Shown in pieces: positions 5,103-5,122 of a stretch of DNA of 5,122 nt. The stretch is from assembly GCA_019454705.1 (NCBI GenBank), contig JACFNS010000215.1, forward strand, positions 1 through 5,122, read 5' to 3'. Made by a program: the position numbers and the translations under genes. The notes under the pieces were generated by a model. That model worked only from the letters and a program-made list of their open reading frames with translations. It was not told the origin of the DNA and ran no database searches. Every line of letters begins with the position of its first letter. Within the stretch, counting starts at the first letter, position 1. This DNA comes from Taibaiella sp. (GTDB lineage: Bacteria; Bacteroidota; Bacteroidia; Chitinophagales; Chitinophagaceae).

Positions 5103-5122
5103 TTAGTACAATGATGGTGTAG
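5103..5122 (-). CDS. Possible last codons of an upstream gene (3' end only)
   Basis: On the - strand the final bases read Thr-Pro-Ser-Leu-Tyr-stop, with the TAA at 5105-5103 placed 4 bases before the terminator hairpin. That placement is what supports this frame. Five residues cannot identify the product. In many Bacteroidota the RNA polymerase omega subunit gene precedes coaBC, but nothing visible confirms that here. Confidence 0.35.

Noticed and set aside
4889..5122. A stop-free - strand frame of 78 codons running from the right edge to TAA at 4889-4891.
   Set aside because: It crosses the terminator, the GTTAAC repeats and the heptamer array, has no recognisable protein pattern, and competes with a frame whose stop sits just before the terminator. 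AT-rich chance openness is more likely.

Overview
The window reads as ordinary chromosome of a Bacteroidota bacterium, most likely of the Chitinophagaceae or a close relative. The evidence is the protein families (DUF4835/PorD-like, DUF4296, a Bacteroidota-type CoaBC), the absence of Shine-Dalgarno sequences before the starts, and exact matches to the Bacteroidota -7 promoter box TAnnTTTG upstream of two genes. I see no mobile element, CRISPR array, rRNA or tRNA.

Left part (1-1071, + strand): the tail of a gene whose product ends in a histidine phosphotransfer (HPt) domain, probably the C-terminus of a hybrid sensor kinase cut by the window edge. A small terminator follows. Next is a 178-residue response regulator with a complete receiver domain and no DNA-binding output domain, ending in one transmembrane helix. 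The two genes may form a phosphorelay pair; this rests on adjacency only.

Middle (1072-2334, + strand): a strong intrinsic terminator lies just before a class I PLP aminotransferase of the aspartate aminotransferase type. A -7-like box sits inside that terminator, so the aminotransferase is probably transcribed separately. Its stop codon directly abuts the stop codon of the convergent operon on the - strand.

Right part (2335-4896, - strand): a three-gene operon with overlapping reading frames, in the order coaBC (coenzyme A biosynthesis), a DUF4835/PorD-like secreted protein associated with the type IX secretion system, and a DUF4296 lipoprotein. The coaBC start is best placed at 4845 rather than 4896. 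An intergenic stretch upstream (about 4897-5102) carries a degenerate heptamer repeat, three GTTAAC-centred repeats, and a terminator belonging to a further - strand gene, of which only the last five codons may be visible.

The most unusual item is the membrane-anchored receiver protein with an enlarged loop after its phospho-acceptor aspartate. I do not see a convincing new multi-gene system here.
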